A stretch of DNA of 64,000 nucleotides from the NCBI GenBank assembly GCA_023101885.1, contig JALPQD010000160.1, positions 682,001 through 746,000 of the forward strand. Direction: 5' to 3'. This document shows positions 1-11,668 of this stretch, one piece after another (within the stretch, counting starts at the first letter, position 1; each line of letters begins with the position of its first letter). The notes under the pieces are model-generated. The model did not search any database and had not been told where the DNA came from. It worked only from the letters and a program-made list of their open reading frames with translations. The DNA comes from Typhlomys cinereus. Its lineage: Eukaryota; Chordata; Mammalia; Rodentia; Platacanthomyidae. The translations under genes and the position numbers were made by a program.

Positions 1-184
1 TACAAAAAATCTTTTTGTTCGTTTTTTCCCTAGTGTTAGGGAAGATTGACCAAGGGCATTTACCATTTGACTACATCCCCAATGTAACTAAAAATATTCT
101 TGAATATGAGACAGGAAGTAGTACCTGTTACTACCCTGTAACTGAAACAATATGCAGTTTATCTTCACTGTTTTTGACTTCATT

Positions 185-366
185 TATTAATATTGTGTGT
201 ATACATGGTGTGTGTGTGTGCGCATGCATGTGCACAGATGGTGGTCATAGGACAAATTTATGGAGTTGTCGTATCTTTATGTGGATTCCAGGGATCAAAC
301 TCATGTTAACAGGCACAGGCAACAAGTACCTTTGCCCCCTGTGCCATATCATCAATCTCTGTTTCT
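185..366 (-). mobile_element. B3-like SINE remnant
   Basis: On the plus strand a GT-rich run is followed by a stretch like the reverse complement of rodent B3/B2 SINEs: a 'gtggattccagggatcaaactca' type tRNA-head region and a final degenerate 'gccatatc' for 'gccatctc'. The tRNA-like head therefore lies at the right. It is diverged and old. Assigned by eye from the order of motifs. Confidence 0.55.
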
Positions 367-541
367 TCTTTAAATGTATGCAATGAACTCACTAGCAGAA
401 ACCATGACAAATTTTACACCATCCTAGCATTTTCTAAATGTCTTAAATACAATCTGTATATGGGACCTGCCATTAGATTGGAGGGGTTCATATTCTTCAC
501 CAAACTGACAATTCCATGGTACCCATAGGACTAGGAAATCC

Positions 542-627
542 TGGAGCTGGAGGAGGGGACTCATTGGTGGAATACTTTTCTTGCATCTATGACATCCTGA
601 GTTTGAGCCTGAGTAGTACTAAAGCAG
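542..627 (+). mobile_element. ID-like SINE (tRNA-derived)
   Basis: The segment starts 'ggagctggagg' and has a degenerate A box (ggactcattggt) and B box (agtttgagcct) at ID-element spacing, ending 'agtagtactaaa' where ID elements end in 'agtactaaaa'. Its A-rich tail is continuous with the AAAG microsatellite that follows. Divergence suggests an old insertion. No target-site duplication was identified. Confidence 0.6.
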
Positions 628-757
<130 letters not shown>

Positions 758-2624
758 GAAAGAAAAAAGAACTTCCTGTCCTAAATCTTAGAGAAAGGAG
801 TATGTTAGAGAAGACAATTTCGGTAGAGAGAACAAGGCTGATACATGGCTGATACATCATTAGTCTACATCACTGGCTGCATGAAAGCTATTAAAACATT
901 AGTACATTAATAAACTACCACTTCCCTCAATTCCCTGACTTTTCCTCCAACCATTTCCTGAGGATCTCCACAGTTCATGACTGAAACAGATAGTGGATGC
1001 TTAGCAGGGGTCTAGCAAGACCTTGTCCCAGAATTAGGCATGTATTTGAGTATTATTAATACCCCCTCCCAGGCACAAGCACTTTCCAGAAAAGGGGGTC
1101 TTGTCAGCATAGAAAAAGAAAGAAAAAAAATGTGCTTCTTAGAAGAGACCACAAGTGGTCCATGCAGGCTGAGATACCTGGAAATTCCTGAAGAGAGAGC
1201 AGATTATCTGTCCTCTGCTTGTCTATTCTATCTAGATCCACGCTTGGGAGGGCAGACCTTTCTAACTCGCTCTACTGGCTCAAACAATCATCTCTTTTGG
1301 AAACACCTTCATAGACATACTCATAATTGTGATTTCCTCTGAATATCTGAGTGTTGTTTTGCCCATTTTAAACTTGAAATGGGAAAAGTAAAGGGAATGG
1401 AATTGGGAATAATATATATTTATCTTCCAGAAATTTGCAGGAAAAATGTTCTTGCAGTCTTGCTTATTATTCTCTGGATATTTATTAAACCATTTGTTTT
1501 ACTGAGCACTTAAAATGAGGCTAGTATGAATTAAACTGCAATATGCTTACAAATCATGCACACACCTCAAATATTTGGAGACATTTTGAAAATAAGTCAA
1601 ATATGAGTAGCTTCATAGTGAATGCACCTTCATGATAATACTTGAACTTCTCTGACTAAATAAAAGTAACAAAAGCACTGAAAACTACAATATCACATAT
1701 ATTGCTTAAATGCACTTCTACTTTTATTGGTCAATGATGTTACAGTATAGCAATGTACGTAAGATGGAAAAATCCTTAATAAAGACTTATCTTGTTCCCT
1801 GGGAAGGCACAAACTAATAATTCCTCAAATTCATCCTAAATTAAGTTTATGCCCATCAAATATTGTGTCTAAGCTAAGTAATTTTTCAGTCTTACACTTG
1901 GTTGGAAAATCACCATAGACTGTCATAATCTCTACATAAGAGAAATGATTTGCAATCCAAGCAATGTCTGGGCATCTTTCCCCAACAGTAGTTCAGTAAT
2001 TCTGACAAGGGTTCCAAAGGGATTTGGTTTTTCAAGTCAGCCCATTTTTCAGACAATCATCTTAGAGAGGAGATGGAACCCATGTAAAATGTTCACTGAT
2101 CAATGTATCCTGCCTTTAAAAAAAAAGCGGGAAGATTTGAGAGTTTAGCAGAGGATGAAGCACTGAGAAACCATGGTGAAGAACACCAGCTCCTGCCCAA
2201 GAAGTTCTAGAAGTTTCCTGCTATACCTTGATTTGTGCAAGAATCATCTGCGATCACCCATATACTTAATATGACAGAATCACAGGCTCAGACGAGACCT
2301 CACGCTCCATAGAAATCACAGTTGTTTCTTAAAATCATAAAGGCATATTTTATCCTAAACCTAAATTCCAACTGCTGAAGACCAAAGGCTTCATGCTGGT
2401 GACCATGCATCTGACATATGGCAATCTGCACTGTGCACACAGTTGTCCCAGTAATCTGAAGATTACGTTTGAAACTTTCTTATGAGAATTATATTTTAAT
2501 GGTATGTCATGATTAGACATGTTAATGATAATTTGTTTGCTACATGAAAAGGGTGAAATTGTAAAGTGAGCACTATAGAGAACAACAACCATTACTATAA
2601 ACTTAATAGGAGAACTATTTTTTT
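758..2624. other. unique AT-rich DNA, nothing recognised
   Basis: No gene, recognisable transposon or RNA gene seen. Short open frames here (for example 1040-1342 and 1945-2148) have no recognisable motif and look like chance. Confidence 0.5.
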
Positions 2625-3336
2625 TAATATAGGAGCCCAGAAAACTCAATGGAAAAAGAACAGTATCTTCAATAAATGATGCTGGCAAAACTGGATCTCC
2701 ACGTGCAGAAGATTAAAGCTGGACCGTTACTTGTCACCATGCACAAAAAAACAACTTTAAGTGAGTCAGGGACCTTAATATTAGTTCAGAGACTATAAAA
2801 ACCTTAATAGAAGAATAGGGAATTCCCTTGATCTAATTGGGCTGGACCAACATTTTCTAAACAGAAATCCAATAGCACAGGCACTATAACCAACACTCAA
2901 CAAATGGGGTTTTATGAAATTAAGCTGTTCAACTAAAGAGATTATAATCCAAACAAAAAGACAACCCACAGAATGGGAGAAAATCTTCATTAACCACACA
3001 TCTGATAGAAATCTATTATCCAGAGTGCACAAAGAACTTAAAAAACTAAACACCAAGGAGATAGGTAGCTAATTATAAATGGGCTATAGAACTTATAGAA
3101 CTTTCCAGGGACAAAATTGAAATGTCAAACAAATACCTTAAAAAATGTTCCACCTCTCTGGCCATCATAGAAATGCAAATCAAAACTATTCTGAGATATC
3201 ATCTCACTCTGGTCAGGCTGGCAAAATCCACAATATAAATGACAACAAATGCTAGAGAGGATATGGGGAGAAGGGAACGCTCATACATTGCTGGTGGGAA
3301 TGCAGGGTAGTACAACCACTCTAAAAAGCCAATAAT
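2625..3336 (+). pseudogene. decayed L1 ORF2 3' fragment
   Basis: This stretch aligns by eye with 53228-53950 of the large L1 in this window. Shared landmarks are 'caatggaaaaagaacag', 'gctggcaaaa.tggatctcca', 'cagaatgggagaaaatcttca' and 'cattgctggtggga.tgcagg'. It covers the C-terminal part of the ORF2 protein downstream of the reverse transcriptase domain. Multiple indels and stops make it non-coding. It is much more diverged than the 51-55 kb copy, so it belongs to an older L1 insertion. Neither end carries a clear poly-A tail or target duplication. Confidence 0.85.
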
Positions 3337-3737
3337 AGAGATGAGATTAGCTAGTGAGGACATGGTATTTAGGAAAAAGAAAAACTAATAGTGAATAAAT
3401 AAACTTTAGATCAACTATAAAAGTCTGGCATATGGCACAGGACAGGCATATTAGCCAAAAGAGCAAGAAGAAAGCCCAAATTAAATTCAGCTTCCAGAAA
3501 ATATGAATTACTGTGTAACTTGAATACAAGCTGGTAATCAAGAGTGAAAGGAGTAGTTCACAGCAGAGCTGGGAAGGCTAAAATACAATAAAGTCCACTG
3601 TGTGAAAAATACTGAAGGTCACACAATCATTCTGTGAACTGCTGATGAAGGAACAGGTTAAGAAGGTAATGAGCTGCTTCATTTCAAGGAGATTGATCTC
3701 CCTAAAATATAATGCTAATGCCATTACTTTTCCCCCA
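3337..3737. other. unique DNA, nothing recognised
   Basis: AT-rich sequence between the L1 fragment and a possible L2 trace. No gene or repeat recognised. Confidence 0.4.
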
Positions 3738-3815
3738 AAATATTCAATAGCTTCCTACTTCTTATTATGAAGCATTAAATCTATTTATCCTTACATTTAA
3801 TCCACATTTCTAGGT
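3738..3815 (+). mobile_element. possible L2 LINE trace
   Basis: The segment 'caatagcttcctacttctta' and the following 'cattaaatctatttatccttac' resemble the 3' region of mammalian L2, where the equivalent is 'cagtggcttcccattgca...aaatccaaactccttac'. Heavy divergence makes this tentative. Confidence 0.3.
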
Positions 3816-3854
3816 CAAGCTATCTTTTTTTTTCCCCGTGTGTCTTCCCAACAT

Positions 3855-3864
3855 GTGCACACAT

Positions 3865-3911
<47 letters not shown>
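3855..3911 (+). repeat. (CA)n microsatellite
   Basis: About 24 CA units preceded by imperfect 'gtgcacacatgcacac'. It lies immediately upstream of a B1-like element. Confidence 0.95.
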
Positions 3912-3914
<3 letters not shown>

Positions 3915-3925
3915 GAATTGATGAT

Positions 3926-4046
3926 AAGCAAGGGGGATGTAGTGGCTCATAACTGCGACCCACCACTGGGGAGACTGAGGCAGGGGAGTTACCAGGATCA
4001 ATCACTAGCCTAGACTATGGGGGTGAGATGCAGTCTAACACCAATT
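3926..4046 (+). mobile_element. B1-like SINE (7SL-derived)
   Basis: It has the B1 order of landmarks: 'gatgtagtggctcataactg', then 'ggggagactgaggcaggggag', then 'actagcctagactatgggggtgagatgcagtct', the last being a degenerate 'ccagcctgggctacatagtgagaccctgtct'. Diverged, with a weak A-rich tail. Confidence 0.7.
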
Positions 4047-5111
4047 AAGGAAAAAGGAGATAAATGATGTGTGTGGACCTTGCTGTCAAGATGCATCTTG
4101 GCCAAATCAAGTTGATTTTCTTTACTTTTTCTCTTCAGTAACACAACAGCTCTTATATTATCATTCCATTTTAAGCTAATAGCTCTAATTGCTCTATTTC
4201 AAGCTAAATTGGACAGGTCTGCCAGATAATGTCTGGTGGAATAAGAGTCAATTTCTTCTCCTGATTTGTCAAGTCCAAAACTAAGACCAGTAATAAGAAT
4301 TGATAGGGCTGGCAATTAACTACTCCATTTAACGAGAGAGTACAGCAAGGGCTAAATTTTGTGCTAAGAATTTTCTCAGATGCAACATGTTCAAGTAGCG
4401 ATTTTATGAAATGTCTAAAAAAGGGTAACTGAGTTATGTGAGAAACTGGGTCAGATCAACTTAAAGGAGTGACTGAACTGTAAAAGCAGTGAGCAATCTA
4501 AGGAGCAATACAATAAGACATGGACCATGAACCTCAGCAAGCAAATTATGGCAGCTATTCTGAGAAAACATTCTTCATTGGGAGGCATGGTGGCAGAAGG
4601 ACGATGTTTAGGGACAGGCTGACCTTAGAAGGTCAGATGTCAAGTTCTTCAACTTACCTCTGCTCAGGCAGACGGTGGCTGACAAGAAAGGTGTATACAA
4701 GATCTGCTCTAGATACAGGGGGTAATATGCCAGAACCAGTGGGAAGATTTTCAACTTTCTCAATATAAAATGGGAGTTGGCATTCTTTTCTAAAAGGAAT
4801 CTTTAGCAAGAAGACTGTCCACTTTAAAAGAGCAAATGAAAAGGAAAGTTGAAAGAAATTCAAAAGAAAGGAACATGATGTGTGTCCAGTTCCAAAGCAT
4901 AGGCTGATATGATGAACGAGAAGGATTTGAAGCCAGACTCTGGACAAGTCATTCAGATTAAGGCAAGGGCAGCCAAGGAAGCAGAAAAGAGTAGGCATGC
5001 ATGCAATCTGCACCCAAGGCTCCAGCCAAGGCAGTACCTGGGCAAGATTGTGAAGACTGTGAGTATGGTCTTGGTGGAAACCCTGCACTGCAAGATCAGA
5101 CTGATGTTTGT
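4047..5111. other. unique DNA, one unassigned long ORF
   Basis: No repeat recognised. A 155-codon frame lies on the minus strand at 4654-5121. Its translation has no family motif I know, and its start lies in the edge of the neighbouring B4-like SINE. I treat it as chance. Confidence 0.4.
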
Positions 5112-5312
5112 TGTGAGACAAGGCGGCATGTATTTCAGGCTGGCCTTGAACTCTGTGCAGCTAAGGATGAATTTGAATTACTGATCTTTCTGATTTTGTA
5201 TCCTGGGTGCTGGAATTACAGGTGTACTTTACACAGTCCTGAGGATCCAATCCAGGGCCTCATGTATGCTAACTAGACAAGCACTGTACTGCTGAGCTAC
5301 ATTCTCAGCCTC
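5112..5312 (-). mobile_element. B4-like SINE (ID head + B1 body)
   Basis: Read on the plus strand: 'gagacaaggcggcatgtatttcaggctggccttgaactctgtg' and 'gtgctggaattacaggtgta' are reverse-complement B1. 'cagggcctcatgtatgctaac.agacaagcactgtactgctgagctaca' is a reverse-complement ID head. ID at the 5' end and B1 at the 3' end on the minus strand is the B4 architecture. Confidence 0.75.
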
Positions 5313-5349
5313 CAAATCAAATATTTAAATAAAGATCCATCCATAATAA

Positions 5350-5423
5350 CAATGAGGAGGAGGAGGGGGGCAAAGATGATTAGGAGGAGGGAAGAGGAAA
5401 AGGAAGAGGGAGGAGGACAGATG
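5350..5423 (+). repeat. purine-rich low-complexity tract
   Basis: GGA/GAA-rich sequence (aggaggaggagggggg ... gaggaaaaggaagagggagg). No longer unit is maintained. Confidence 0.8.
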
Positions 5424-6169
5424 TTAGAAAGGGGGTGATGTCACTTGCTGACTAACAAGAGATTAAAAGGTTCAGGAATCAAAAGAACCAGAGGCAGGAG
5501 ACATCATGTTAGAACTGGAACCAATAATTTTGAATTTGATATGTGTGGCCATTTTGATTTCACTCTGCACTGCTGGGGGACTGGTGTAAGCTTTCATTAG
5601 CATTGTATAGAAAGCAGAAATAAAAATCTAATGCCCCATTTTGGAATGGAAGAGGAGCCTAAAATACAATTTAATTATTGATGATCTTTCATATAAACGC
5701 ACAGAAAACAGAAGGGCCAATTGAGCTAACCTAGAGGATACTAGCAATGCATTTTAAGTGAGAGGGAAAAAAAGCAACATTTTTAGAGTAGGGGTGGAAT
5801 TGCCTTAGTAACTCAGAAGAACAGAATGAATCATTTGGGAAAATTTTATCCAGGTTTAGGTAAACTATGAGGTTAACAGGAAAAATTTAGATACAGATGA
5901 CTGGGTGTGTGTTAATGAGGAGGCAAAGATTAAAAATCACTGCCTTGCCTCTTGAAGATAAGAAATCTAATTTATCTTTTAGTCCTACCTTCTGACACAT
6001 GGTAACTGACCAATAAGTTCTGAATTCATCCACATTCTTTTCAATTGTACTAAAGTGGAACTGTCTCTTCTCCATTTCTTCATCTAAGGAGAGCATTTAA
6101 AGCCCCACAACAATTAGATGATATCAAAGCCCAGAAAAAAAATGTAGAACCAAGAACTATTAAACAGGC
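5424..6169. other. unique DNA, nothing recognised
   Basis: No gene or repeat seen. The 69-codon minus-strand frame at 5887-6096 has no recognisable motif. Confidence 0.4.
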
Positions 6170-6570
6170 CATAGCAGTTACTAGGCATGTTGCCCATAAA
6201 TTAACCACAGGGTTTTATTCTTGCATTACAAATTTCTGTTTACAGTTCTTATTCCACCTTGGCAGGAAGAGTCCCACACCAATACCAGGTGCTAAGAGAA
6301 CTGGCCACAACCACAGGACTACTAAGAAAGGGGCAACTTCCCTTGCCAGAGAGGATGTCTTTCCAAGTATGCCAAAGAATGCCACCCTAATTAGCTCCCA
6401 CCATTTTGCCCTTCTTTCCAGAGACTAGTCTCACCACCATGGGCTATACCTTCAGCATCAATTAGACAATCTATTGAAGGTTTGCTTAACTCACAACTGT
6501 GCCCGGAGTTGAAGCTTTCAACTGACAAGGTGAATCCTGTATCTAAGACACAGGTGGTTGTGATTCTTTA
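6170..6570 (-). mobile_element. solo LTR-like rodent repeat, family A
   Basis: Shares with 27534-27905 (same orientation) the segments 'ggcaggaaga/ggcaggagag', 'gaactggccac', 'cttgccaga', 'tccaagtatgccaaag.atgc' and 'ctgtatctaa'. It is the reverse complement of the better-defined 35556-35948 copy. Length is about 395 bp. The orientation is set by the AATAAA-like end of the 35.5-kb copy. Old and diverged. Confidence 0.65.
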
Positions 6571-9439
6571 AGAAAGGAAACAGGGGTGGAGGGGTCATTG
6601 GCCATTAATGACATCCAAGTGAGAGTTTCAACCTGTAGCAGGAACATTTCACAGCAGTGAGGCTCAAATTGCATCAGATCGAGAAAATTAATCAAAAACT
6701 TCAGGGTCTACCAATTTCACTGAGAGGAGTATGCTGGCAACCTTTTGCTGTGACATGATTTCCTGAGGACTGGCACATTTTGAACAGAGTACCTGGTCCA
6801 AAAATATCAGCACATGTGTAGTAGATGCCATGCACATCTGTGCATGACAATAGATTTCATCTTGAATCTCATTAAGGAAAAGGGTGTCATATATATAAGT
6901 CCTTCTGCCGCTTAGGTTGCATCCCAAAGATGCACACCAAGTTGTTAAAAACATGCGTTTTCATACTTGCTGAGAGTCTAGAAAATGTCTTCAGGAAAAT
7001 CATACCAACAGCTTTTCCTTCTGAATTGAACTATGTGACTTTAACTGAGAAATGTTACTAAACTTGATTCTCTCAAAGAGGGTGCTTCCCTCTTCCTGAG
7101 TTATCTCCAGAATGATGTTATTTCTCTTTCTATAAATGCTATAGTTAGGCCAGAAGTCATAGATTTGATGTATTCTTCATTAATCTTATTTATCTAGGGG
7201 GAAAAAACGAATCATTGAAGAGCATATGCCAGACCTCTGCAGTCCATCGCATCTGGACCTTACTGCTGATGTGCTATGGGAATGTTCTCATTTTCATCCC
7301 GCATTTCTACATAACTTCAAATTCCTGCCCCCTTAAGGTAAACGCAGCTGCTGTAATTTATGAATGAGTGTTCACATAAATATGAAAGCCAGGGCTTCTG
7401 CCAAGCAAGTATATACCAAGGCTCATTAATAAAAGCAGATGCAATATTAGGTGGCATTTATTTCTCAGATACAGGAAGACTCAAAAATAGAACAGTTCCT
7501 TTTTGATTCATCTCTTCTTTAGTAAATTAAATGAAGTTCTCTACATTTAGTGGATTCTAGGGAAAAAAGAACAAGAAAATTAACACCTTAAAAGTCTTCT
7601 CCACTGGCAGATGATGTTACAAAGTATTAGTTAGATGTGTCACATTTTCAAAGTTACATACAATGGCCTTTTCCTTCCTGTGGTCTTTCTCATTTGGAAG
7701 ATGAGTAGTATGGCAAAGAAAGTAACTGTACAACAAGGATTGGAAAATGAAGCTGAACCGACATGAATGGGAAGGTTGGCTCTGATATGGAAGATAGAAA
7801 CTAATGGTTCTAATGTTTTGTTTCATTTTGTTTTGCTTTGTTTTTAGCATTTAGAAAAAAAAAACCATCATCTGTATTTTACAAGAGGATAGTTGACTGG
7901 TAAATATGAAGATTTTCCAGAAAGATGATATTCTGCTTAAGCACATTAGACCTACTTCTTTTTCTTGCCCTGAGCATTACTTTCACACAATGGCAGCAAC
8001 TGTTGCAACTATTCCCACAGCCCAGAGCTGCACTAACAAGGCATGGTGCAATGCAGCCAGCCCCCTGCTGGCTCCTCAGCTGGGGAAAGGAAATGCTCGC
8101 CTTCCAGTCCTTTCATGCAGGCTCCACTTACAATTCAGCATGTTTCTTTTCATTTTCTTCCCATGCCCTTGCCTCACCTCATAACTTAAAGCCTCAAAAC
8201 TGAGATTTTATGAGGGTGTATTATACTAAATAGTAAGTAAACTTTGTCGGTTTTTAAATAAAAGCAAGAGATAATATTTTATTATTGTCTTGACCAGACT
8301 TTCATAAATTCAAACTTTAATAAAATCTGACTTTGGTCAATATAATTGTATCCATTCTTTTATCAGATAAAGGAAAGGCAAGCATGGCCTGTTATTTGCT
8401 CATAACACCTAAAGATGTGCATTCACCAAAAGGAGATGAACACTGGTGTGCATACACGCATTGGAGTTACCTCTGGACTCTCAAGTCTGCAACTACTACT
8501 GAGTGTCTCTATGCTTTATCAGCACCTTTTCCTCCAAACCCAGGGCTGCAGGCTGCCCTGACCCTCCTTTCCTCCTCATGTTACATTCTTGTTTAAACTA
8601 GACTAGATCTGGCCTCTGTCTCAAACCTCAGGAGTCCCAGCATGTTTCAAAATTTTTCAATTTGGACATGATTGTGGCCCTAATTCACCTATGTATAATG
8701 CTGAATTAAAATTGGACTGTTTTCATGAAATTTGAATGAAATTCCATAGCTTACAGAGGTCTTTCATATATGTCATTTAAATTTTTTGAAGCATTATTTG
8801 GATCAAAGACGAGTTGTGACAAAAGCAATTGAATCTATGAAATGAGGACACACTGCCCATCACTCCAAATGAGGCTCACAAAGACCCATCAATCACTCCC
8901 ATCCTGGTAGAAGAGGCCATATTCCCTGGTCATTCCTTCTATAGTGCTAGAACATTAAAATCATACCGAGTGTACTATAATATACAAGTTGAATGTAAAG
9001 TTAGTGATCAAAAATTATATTTATTATGTACTATTCTATCAGTAGGAGAAAAAAAGGATTAACTGATTCTAAAAAGTGAAGATTTTCTAGCTAGAGGTTG
9101 ACAGATCAGAGCTCATCTTCCATAGATTCTTGAGAGGAATTCCTAACCCAAACATCAGATAACGCTAGTGACCACGATTACAATGTTGAGGCAACATGAT
9201 ACTGACTTAAGATTTATATTAACCAACTTGGAAATATATAATTTGTGACCTTTACACAAAGTAAATTATTTTGAAAATGAAGTGCCTAGGAATTAACACA
9301 TAGTCAGATTTCTGACTGAAGTTCTTGAAAGTTATGAATGACCAGTAACAAATTCAACACAATGTGTAGAAATCATTAGTAAGAATTGTTACACAAAGCA
9401 AAAGGCACCAAAGTAAGATGCAAATGTAAAGGATACTCG
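6571..9439. other. unique AT-rich DNA, nothing recognised
   Basis: No transposon or gene recognised over almost 2.9 kb, apart from a T-rich and A-rich stretch at 7808-7864. Short frames at 6688-6954, 7617-7850, 7906-8203 and 8333-8596 show no family motifs and overlap one another in different frames at 7.9-8.2 kb. Confidence 0.4.
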
Positions 9440-9545
9440 CCCCTCAATAAGCACTTAGCAAATACTATTGATCAGCACTGGAGACAGAACAGCAAATGAC
9501 ACAAATGCATTTCCTGTTGCCTAGGAATTTACAATGGTTTACAAG
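9440..9545 (+). mobile_element. possible ancient mammalian repeat trace
   Basis: The phrase 'gcacttagcaaatactattgatcagcactggagacagaacagcaaatgac' followed by 'tttcctgttgcctaggaatttacaatgg' follows the order of a common ancient mammalian repeat ('ggcactggggatacagcagtgaac ... ctgccctcatggagcttaca'). I cannot name the family with confidence. Confidence 0.3.
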
Positions 9546-10429
9546 AACATAGCTCAACAAACCAAGCAATGCAGGTAGAAAATACCTAACTAACCCACAA
9601 TTTCAAAGGTGTATATGGAAAAACCTCTCTCAGGAGCATCTGAATCCCCCGGATGAAGAAATAAATTACAGAGGAAAATGTGCATTCAGTGAGCACAGGA
9701 GGAGGTAACCCCAAATGAAATACAGGCTAGGGATCGACTTCCTAATGTCAGTGAAGCCAGAAACACTCTACATATCGACACTTTGCCCTTCACCCCTCAG
9801 TGTAGAAACAACAAGACTACCATCTTGTATTGTTCTACTGTCACATTTTATATTATCTGGCCAGCATTTAGTACATTTTACCCCAAATTAATGAAACACA
9901 GGTGAGAATTCCATGCTTTTTGGTTTTACCAATGTGGTTCATTCCATTCTGATAAACCACATCTCTAACTGACAAACCACATCTCTAACTGATAATCCAT
10001 TCACCTTTTCGATAGCATTTGATACAGACTTGGGATTTTTTAACCTGCTTTCTTAGGCCAAACCGAAACCACCTGCTTTCAACATCCTGCACACCACAGG
10101 AGATGGACACCTACACACCAGACTCCACAACTGAAAACAACCTACAGACATGTGACTATAGATAACACAAGCAAAGTTGTCTTTTTTTCCATCTTTATTA
10201 GCTGATGAGATAAGTAGCAAAAATGACAAAATCGGCAATGCGTGCTGTCTTAGCTGTTCCATGCCCTCAACAATTTGGCTTCAATTACTTAAACCAAGGA
10301 GGAGTGGACCACAATTTTTTAAATATAATCATCTACTGCATATGAATGACAACTTGACAGGAGCTATTAAGCTGTAGTATAACTTGCCTCCCTCATATCC
10401 TTTTGTCAAGTATTTTATTTACTGATTTG
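9546..10429. other. unique DNA with a small tandem repeat
   Basis: Nothing recognised except the 20-bp duplication at 9951-9990, annotated separately. Two overlapping opposite frames near 10.05-10.38 kb look like chance. Confidence 0.4.
9951..9999 (+). repeat. 20-bp tandem repeat, about 2.4 copies
   Basis: The unit 'gataaaccacatctctaact' at 9951-9970 is repeated as 'gacaaaccacatctctaact' at 9971-9990 with one mismatch. A partial third unit 'gataatcca' follows. Confidence 0.9.
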
Positions 10430-10520
10430 AGAAGGAGAGGTGCATATAAATATCATGTGGGCTTCTGAGGATTAAACCTGTGTCGTCAGGTTTGCAAGCA
10501 GTGAGCAATTTTTGCTCTTC
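10430..10520 (-). mobile_element. B3-like SINE fragment
   Basis: 'catgtgggcttctgaggattaaacc' followed by 'gtcaggtttgcaagcagtgagca' resembles the reverse complement of a B2/B3 tRNA head (gtgggttctggggatcgaactcaggtcgtcaggcttgg). Short and diverged. Confidence 0.4.
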
Positions 10521-11132
10521 CTCCTCCATATTCTTCAATGTAGAGTTCTGATGTAGAGGAGCATCAACAGACCCTGCTCCAGCCCATAAGAGCATCTTTT
10601 TTTAACCATCTATCACTGCCAAAAAAAAAGGTGAAACTTTCACTATACATCAACAATAAACAGACATTGAGATGTAACATGTATTGAGTATGAACCAAGT
10701 GGTGTTTTGGGATTTGATCTCTGCCATTTTGATTTTCTTTCACTCTTTCTTCAGCTCCAGTGGTCAGTCTTCTTAATGTAATATTTTCTTACTTTAATAG
10801 TCAAGAAACAATAATAAAGAGAAATAAAGGTTTTCAAGGTTAGGCTTATGCTGATTGTGAGTGGAAAGTCTCTCCCTCCCATTCCATGTGTTGGTTACCA
10901 GTCAATTGTTTCCTAAGTCAGTTTTTTTTTGAAGTATTAATAAAAATCATCAGGAAGGACTAAAAAGAAGATTTCCAATAAACTTTGTACCCTAAAGGTT
11001 AACAGAAGGGTATAGCCTGAATTCTAAAAAATTAGACGAATATGTATTTTAATTAGTTGTGGGCTTCACACTACTTTTACACCTGTCGCATGTAAGCATT
11101 TCTCCATTAATCATATAGTTGCATTTCAATAT
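10521..11132. other. unique DNA, nothing recognised
   Basis: AT-rich, with homopolymer runs at 10598-10604, 10620-10629 and 10922-10930. No gene or repeat recognised. Confidence 0.4.
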
Positions 11133-11146
11133 TAAATGTAAAAGAT

Positions 11147-11449
11147 GGGCTGGAGAGGTAGCTCAGGGGTTAAGCCTCCGCCTTGCAGGCGGAAGGTCCT
11201 GAGTTCGGATCCCAGATCCCACGTATAGACGCCAGGCGGAAGCGGGGGCGGCCTGCGCTTCTGGTCCTGGTAGGGCGGAGCCTGTGAATCCCGGGGCAGA
11301 AGGACGTGGAGGCGTCCATGGTGGTTCGCGAATTCGTCCGTGGTTCTACACATACACAGACACACACACACATACACAGACACATACGTGCGCGCGCACA
11401 TACACACGCATATGCACACAGTTGAATAAATAATTAAAAAAAATAGAAA
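11147..11449 (+). mobile_element. young tRNA-headed SINE, (CA)n type
   Basis: Starts 'gggctggagaggtagctcag' with an A-box-like motif and a B box 'gagttcggatcc' about 50 bp later. A CpG-rich body follows (cgtatagacgccaggcggaag, gcgaattcgtccgtggttct), then an internal CA-rich run, 'cagttgaataaataatt' and an A-rich tail. A perfect 14-bp target duplication 'taaatgtaaaagat' flanks it at 11133-11146 and 11450-11463. It is nearly identical over the body to the copies at 56.8, 57.4 and 61.6 kb, so it is recent. The ORFs across it are artefacts. Confidence 0.93.
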
Positions 11450-11527
11450 TAAATGTAAAAGATAAGAAACAAATCCAAAAATTGTGTGTCTTTTTTTGTT
11501 CTAAAAGATATGACATTTTTGGCATTT

Positions 11528-11668
11528 TAAGGCAGGATCTCAATTTATAGATTATGATGTCCTAAAATTTACTACAGAGCTGAGTTGGCCTTAAACTTGC
11601 AACAATCTTCCTTCTTCAGTTTATACAGTGCTGGTATTATGAGTAAGGGCAACCATACCCAACATATG
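11528..11668 (-). mobile_element. old B1-like SINE
   Basis: Reverse-complement B1 landmarks: 'aaggcaggatctcaatttat', 'gagttggccttaaacttgca' and 'agtgctggtattatgagtaag', ending 'ccatacccaaca'. Strongly diverged. Confidence 0.6.

Noticed and set aside
4654..5121. 155-codon minus-strand frame
   Set aside because: No family motif or regular feature, partly overlaps a B4-like SINE, and no promoter, splice or poly-A support. Such length can occur by chance in 64 kb.
7906..8203. Two overlapping 92-codon plus-strand frames
   Set aside because: They use different frames of the same DNA and neither has a recognised motif; unlikely to be genuine coding sequence.
9951..9999. CRISPR-like or satellite array
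   Set aside because: Only about 2.4 units of 20 bp without spacers. This is a local slippage duplication in an animal genome.
11132..11543. Minus-strand frames with CVCVC-rich starts, also seen at 16.1, 20.1, 21.3, 56.7, 57.4 and 61.5 kb
   Set aside because: All are antisense translations of the same tRNA-headed SINE and its CA run. Their similarity to each other reflects the repeat and not a gene family.
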